Assembly (NCBI GenBank): GCA_905215725.1
Contig: CAJMRD010000098.1
Span: forward strand, 1 to 6,886
DNA from: an uncultured bacterium
Lineage (GTDB): Bacteria > Actinomycetota > Coriobacteriia > Coriobacteriales > Coriobacteriaceae
Reading direction: 5' to 3'
DNA: 6,886 nt
Of the stretch, positions 5,092-6,886 are shown in pieces (position 1 is the stretch's first letter; each line of letters begins with the position of its first letter). A program made the position numbers and the translations under genes. Under the pieces are notes generated by a model. That model ran no database searches and was not told where the DNA came from. It saw only the letters and a list, made by a program, of their open reading frames with translations.

Positions 5092-6886
5092 ATGAAAAAA
5101 CGCATTCTCAGCATTGTCCTGTGTCTGGTCATGGTGTTCAGCCTGCTGCCGTTCACGGCAAGCGCGGCAAGCGCCATACCGATCAACGAAGAGACCTTCC
5201 CCGACCCGGTGTTCCGGGAATACGTGCTCAAGATCGTCGGCAGCTCGGTCCTGACTGAGGAGAAGGCCCGGCAGATCGAAGTGCTCGACGTCAGCTGGAG
5301 CAACATCAAAAAGGTGCTCGGCAAACGCGACCCCATCACGAGTCTCATGGGCATCCGATACCTGAGATATGTGAAGGATCTCAATTGCAGCGGCCAGGAA
5401 CTGAAGAAAACACTCAATCTGGAGCAGAACTCGAGAGTGGAAAAGCTCGACTGCCGCGCAAACCAGCTCACCGGTCTGTGGTTTCACACGGGCAGCTCGC
5501 TCAAGTATCTGAACTGCGGCGGAAACCAGTTCACCGCACTCAACCTGAGCAAGAACCCAGAGCTCACCGAGCTGTACTGCAGCGGGAACAAGATCACCGC
5601 GCTCGACCTGAGCGCCAACAAAAAGCTCCAGAAAATCGTCGCGCAGGCGAACGCGCTGACGACCCTCGACACCCGGAACTTGCCGGAGCTGACGTATCTC
5701 GATCTTCAGGCCAATTTTGACCTCAAAGCCATTGACGTCAGCAAAAGCACCAAGCTGGAGTTTCTGAATGTCGCCCAGGGCAAGCTGACCTCGCTCAATG
5801 TGAGCAACAACCGGATGCTGGTTGAGCTCTATGTCTTTCTTAACCAGCTCACCGCGCTCGATGTGCGCAGCAACTATCTGCTCAAGAAGCTGAACTGCTA
5901 TGAAAACCAGCTCACCGCGCTCGACCTGAGCAGCAACGTTGCCCTCGAGTATCTTGACGTCAGCGAAAATCCGATCGCCGAGCTCGATCTTCACCCGCTG
6001 AGCAATCTGCAGAAGCTTTCGTGTAACGGAATGAAGCTCAAGAAGCTGGATGTGGACCGCTGCCCCGGGCTCCGGGAACTGTACTGCTACGATAATCAGA
6101 TCGAGACGCTCGACCTGCGCAGCAACAAAAAGCTCGAAGCGCTCCAATGCCAGAATAACCGCCTCTCGTGGCTGAACCTGAGCAGCAACACGGCGCTCGA
6201 TTCGGCGAGGGTGGACTGCTCGGGCAACGTCTACGACATCAAGGTCGACCGGAACCTCCAGTATAAGGTCTATCCCGACCTGCCGTGCTACGGCGCGACG
6301 GAGGGCACATACTTCACGGCCGCCCGCGCGAGCGACTGGACCGGCGGTACGGTCAGCAAGGTCGACGGTTGGGACGTGCTGACGCTCGATAACCGCGACG
6401 TCAAGGAGGTCACCTACAAGTACGACACCGGAAACGCCAAGATCGGCAAGGTGGCGTTTACGCTCAAGACCGAGGTGCCCGCAAAGTATATCACCATCTC
6501 CTTCGACCCCAACGGCGGCACCGGCACAATGAAGCCCATGAGGGTCAAAGCAGATGAGAATTACACACTCCCCGAATGTACCTTCACGCAGCCGGAGGGC
6601 AGGGAATTTGCCGGCTGGCTCGCAGTAAACGGCAAAGTATACCCCGCCGGTCACAGCGTATACTCCACCTACGACCAAAGCCTCAAGGCGACATGGAAGG
6701 ACAAGGAAGCAGCAGAAATCACCATCTCCTTTGACCCCAACGGCGGCACGGGCACGATGCAGCCCATGAAGGTCAAGTCGGGCGAGAACTTCACGCTCCC
6801 CGAATGTACCTTTACGCCGCCGGAGGGCAAGGAGTTTGCCGGCTGGCTCGCAGTAAACGGCGAAGTGTACCCCGCCGGTGACAACG
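5092..6886 (+). CDS. Secreted leucine-rich-repeat protein with InlB-type B-repeats, 3' end missing
   Basis: The frame is open from ATG 5092 to the window end (598 codons, no stop), so the gene is partial. Residues 1 to about 26-28 are a clear signal peptide: MKKR, a hydrophobic core, then TASAASA. Residues 31-47 (INEETFPDPVFREYV) match the N-terminal cap common in gut Firmicute LRR surface proteins. Residues 99-373 are 13 LRR units of 21-22 residues of the form CxxNQLTxLDLSxNxxLxxL, eight of them opening with Cys. A beta-rich spacer (374-466) follows, then B-repeat 1 (467-542, SFDPNGGTGTM ... FAGWLAVNGKVYPAG ... ATW) and a second copy cut by the edge. Such proteins are exported and usually surface-bound, serving in adhesion or ligand binding; the partner is unknown. 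An anchor (LPXTG, SLH or dockerin) would be expected beyond the window. Confidence 0.9.
   Translation, partial: MKKRILSIVLCLVMVFSLLPFTASAASAIPINEETFPDPVFREYVLKIVGSSVLTEEKARQIEVLDVSWSNIKKVLGKRDPITSLMGIRYLRYVKDLNCSGQELKKTLNLEQNSRVEKLDCRANQLTGLWFHTGSSLKYLNCGGNQFTALNLSKNPELTELYCSGNKITALDLSANKKLQKIVAQANALTTLDTRNLPELTYLDLQANFDLKAIDVSKSTKLEFLNVAQGKLTSLNVSNNRMLVELYVFLNQLTALDVRSNYLLKKLNCYENQLTALDLSSNVALEYLDVSENPIAELDLHPLSNLQKLSCNGMKLKKLDVDRCPGLRELYCYDNQIETLDLRSNKKLEALQCQNNRLSWLNLSSNTALDSARVDCSGNVYDIKVDRNLQYKVYPDLPCYGATEGTYFTAARASDWTGGTVSKVDGWDVLTLDNRDVKEVTYKYDTGNAKIGKVAFTLKTEVPAKYITISFDPNGGTGTMKPMRVKADENYTLPECTFTQPEGREFAGWLAVNGKVYPAGHSVYSTYDQSLKATWKDKEAAEITISFDPNGGTGTMQPMKVKSGENFTLPECTFTPPEGKEFAGWLAVNGEVYPAGDN
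5386..6210 (+). repeat. Thirteen tandem LRR units, about 63 bases each
   Basis: Units are 21 residues (63 bases), except units 1 and 6 with 22. AACCAGCTCACCGCGCTCGA or a near copy recurs at 5461, 5524, 5587, 5842 and 5905, keeping the 63-base period at DNA level. Cys opens units 1, 2, 3, 4, 9, 11, 12 and 13, while units 5, 6, 7, 8 and 10 have Ala, Leu or Val there, as expected for a buried position in the solenoid. Units 8 and 9 are the most alike, suggesting recent duplication. Confidence 0.88.
6490..6886 (+). repeat. Tandem InlB B-repeats (Flg_new type), 228-base period
   Basis: Copy 1 spans 6490-6717 and copy 2 begins at 6718 and runs off the window. Both open ITISFDPNGGTGTM (first Ile partly outside) and share PMxVK, LPECTFT, PEGxEFAGWLAVNG and VYPAG. 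The DNA is also highly alike, for example the run from GCCGGCTGGCTCGCAGTAAA in both copies, so the duplication is recent or kept alike by recombination. Further copies may follow. Such near-identical repeats often break short-read contigs. Confidence 0.88.

Noticed and set aside
5461..5925. Regularly spaced 63-base DNA repeats as a possible CRISPR or satellite array
   Set aside because: The repeats are in phase with codons and encode LRR units; there are no unrelated spacers between identical repeats.
4927..6678. 583-codon open frame on the minus strand, opposite the TPM tail and LRR gene
   Set aside because: It is produced by the regular 63-base repeats and GC-rich codons of the real + strand gene. 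Its translation is a monotonous Val/Glu/Leu/Gln repeat with no recognised domain, while the + strand has a signal peptide, LRRs and a perfect ribosome site.

Overview
This 6.9 kb window looks like a composite of three pieces of high-GC gut-bacterial DNA rather than one ordinary locus. Piece A (1 to about 490) is the 3' end of a FUSC/aromatic-acid-exporter-like membrane protein gene. Piece B (about 490 to about 4420) holds two glycogen-metabolism genes, glgB and glgP. Their protein style and strong GAG/AAG/GCC/CGC codon preference suggest a Coriobacteriia member such as Collinsella; this is recognition by eye, not a search. Piece C (about 4420 to 6886) holds the 3' part of a TPM-domain membrane protein gene and the 5' part of a secreted leucine-rich-repeat protein. 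That pair, with its tolerance of AAA and GAA codons, suits a Firmicute of the Oscillospiraceae or Clostridia type.

Layout, all on the + strand: FUSC-like fragment (1-453, 5' end outside the window); a short unassigned stretch in which glgB sequence begins abruptly; glgB lacking almost all of its N-terminal CBM48 domain (450-2399), with a lysine/alanine-rich tail resembling histone H1; a 93-base gap with a small GC hairpin; glgP (2493-5042), which loses its C-terminal PLP-binding part at about 4420 and continues in frame into a TPM domain, a membrane helix and a Ser/Gly-rich tail; a 49-base gap with a strong Shine-Dalgarno; then the LRR protein (5092 to beyond the window end), with a signal peptide, 13 LRR units and two InlB-type B-repeats, the second cut by the window edge.

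In piece B the two enzymes act on the same polymer: GlgB adds alpha-1,6 branches and GlgP releases glucose-1-phosphate from the chain ends. In piece C the TPM protein and the LRR protein are both envelope or surface proteins and may be co-transcribed. I see no logic joining A, B and C. Both breaks fall inside conserved domains, no integrase, IS element or attachment repeat is visible, and the second break sits on a short sequence that both parents could encode. An assembly, amplification or cloning chimera is therefore the leading explanation, with a real recombination event second. I do not see a convincing new biological system. The points most worth checking are the two junctions, the histone-like tail of GlgB, and the loss of the usual region I histidine in GlgB.
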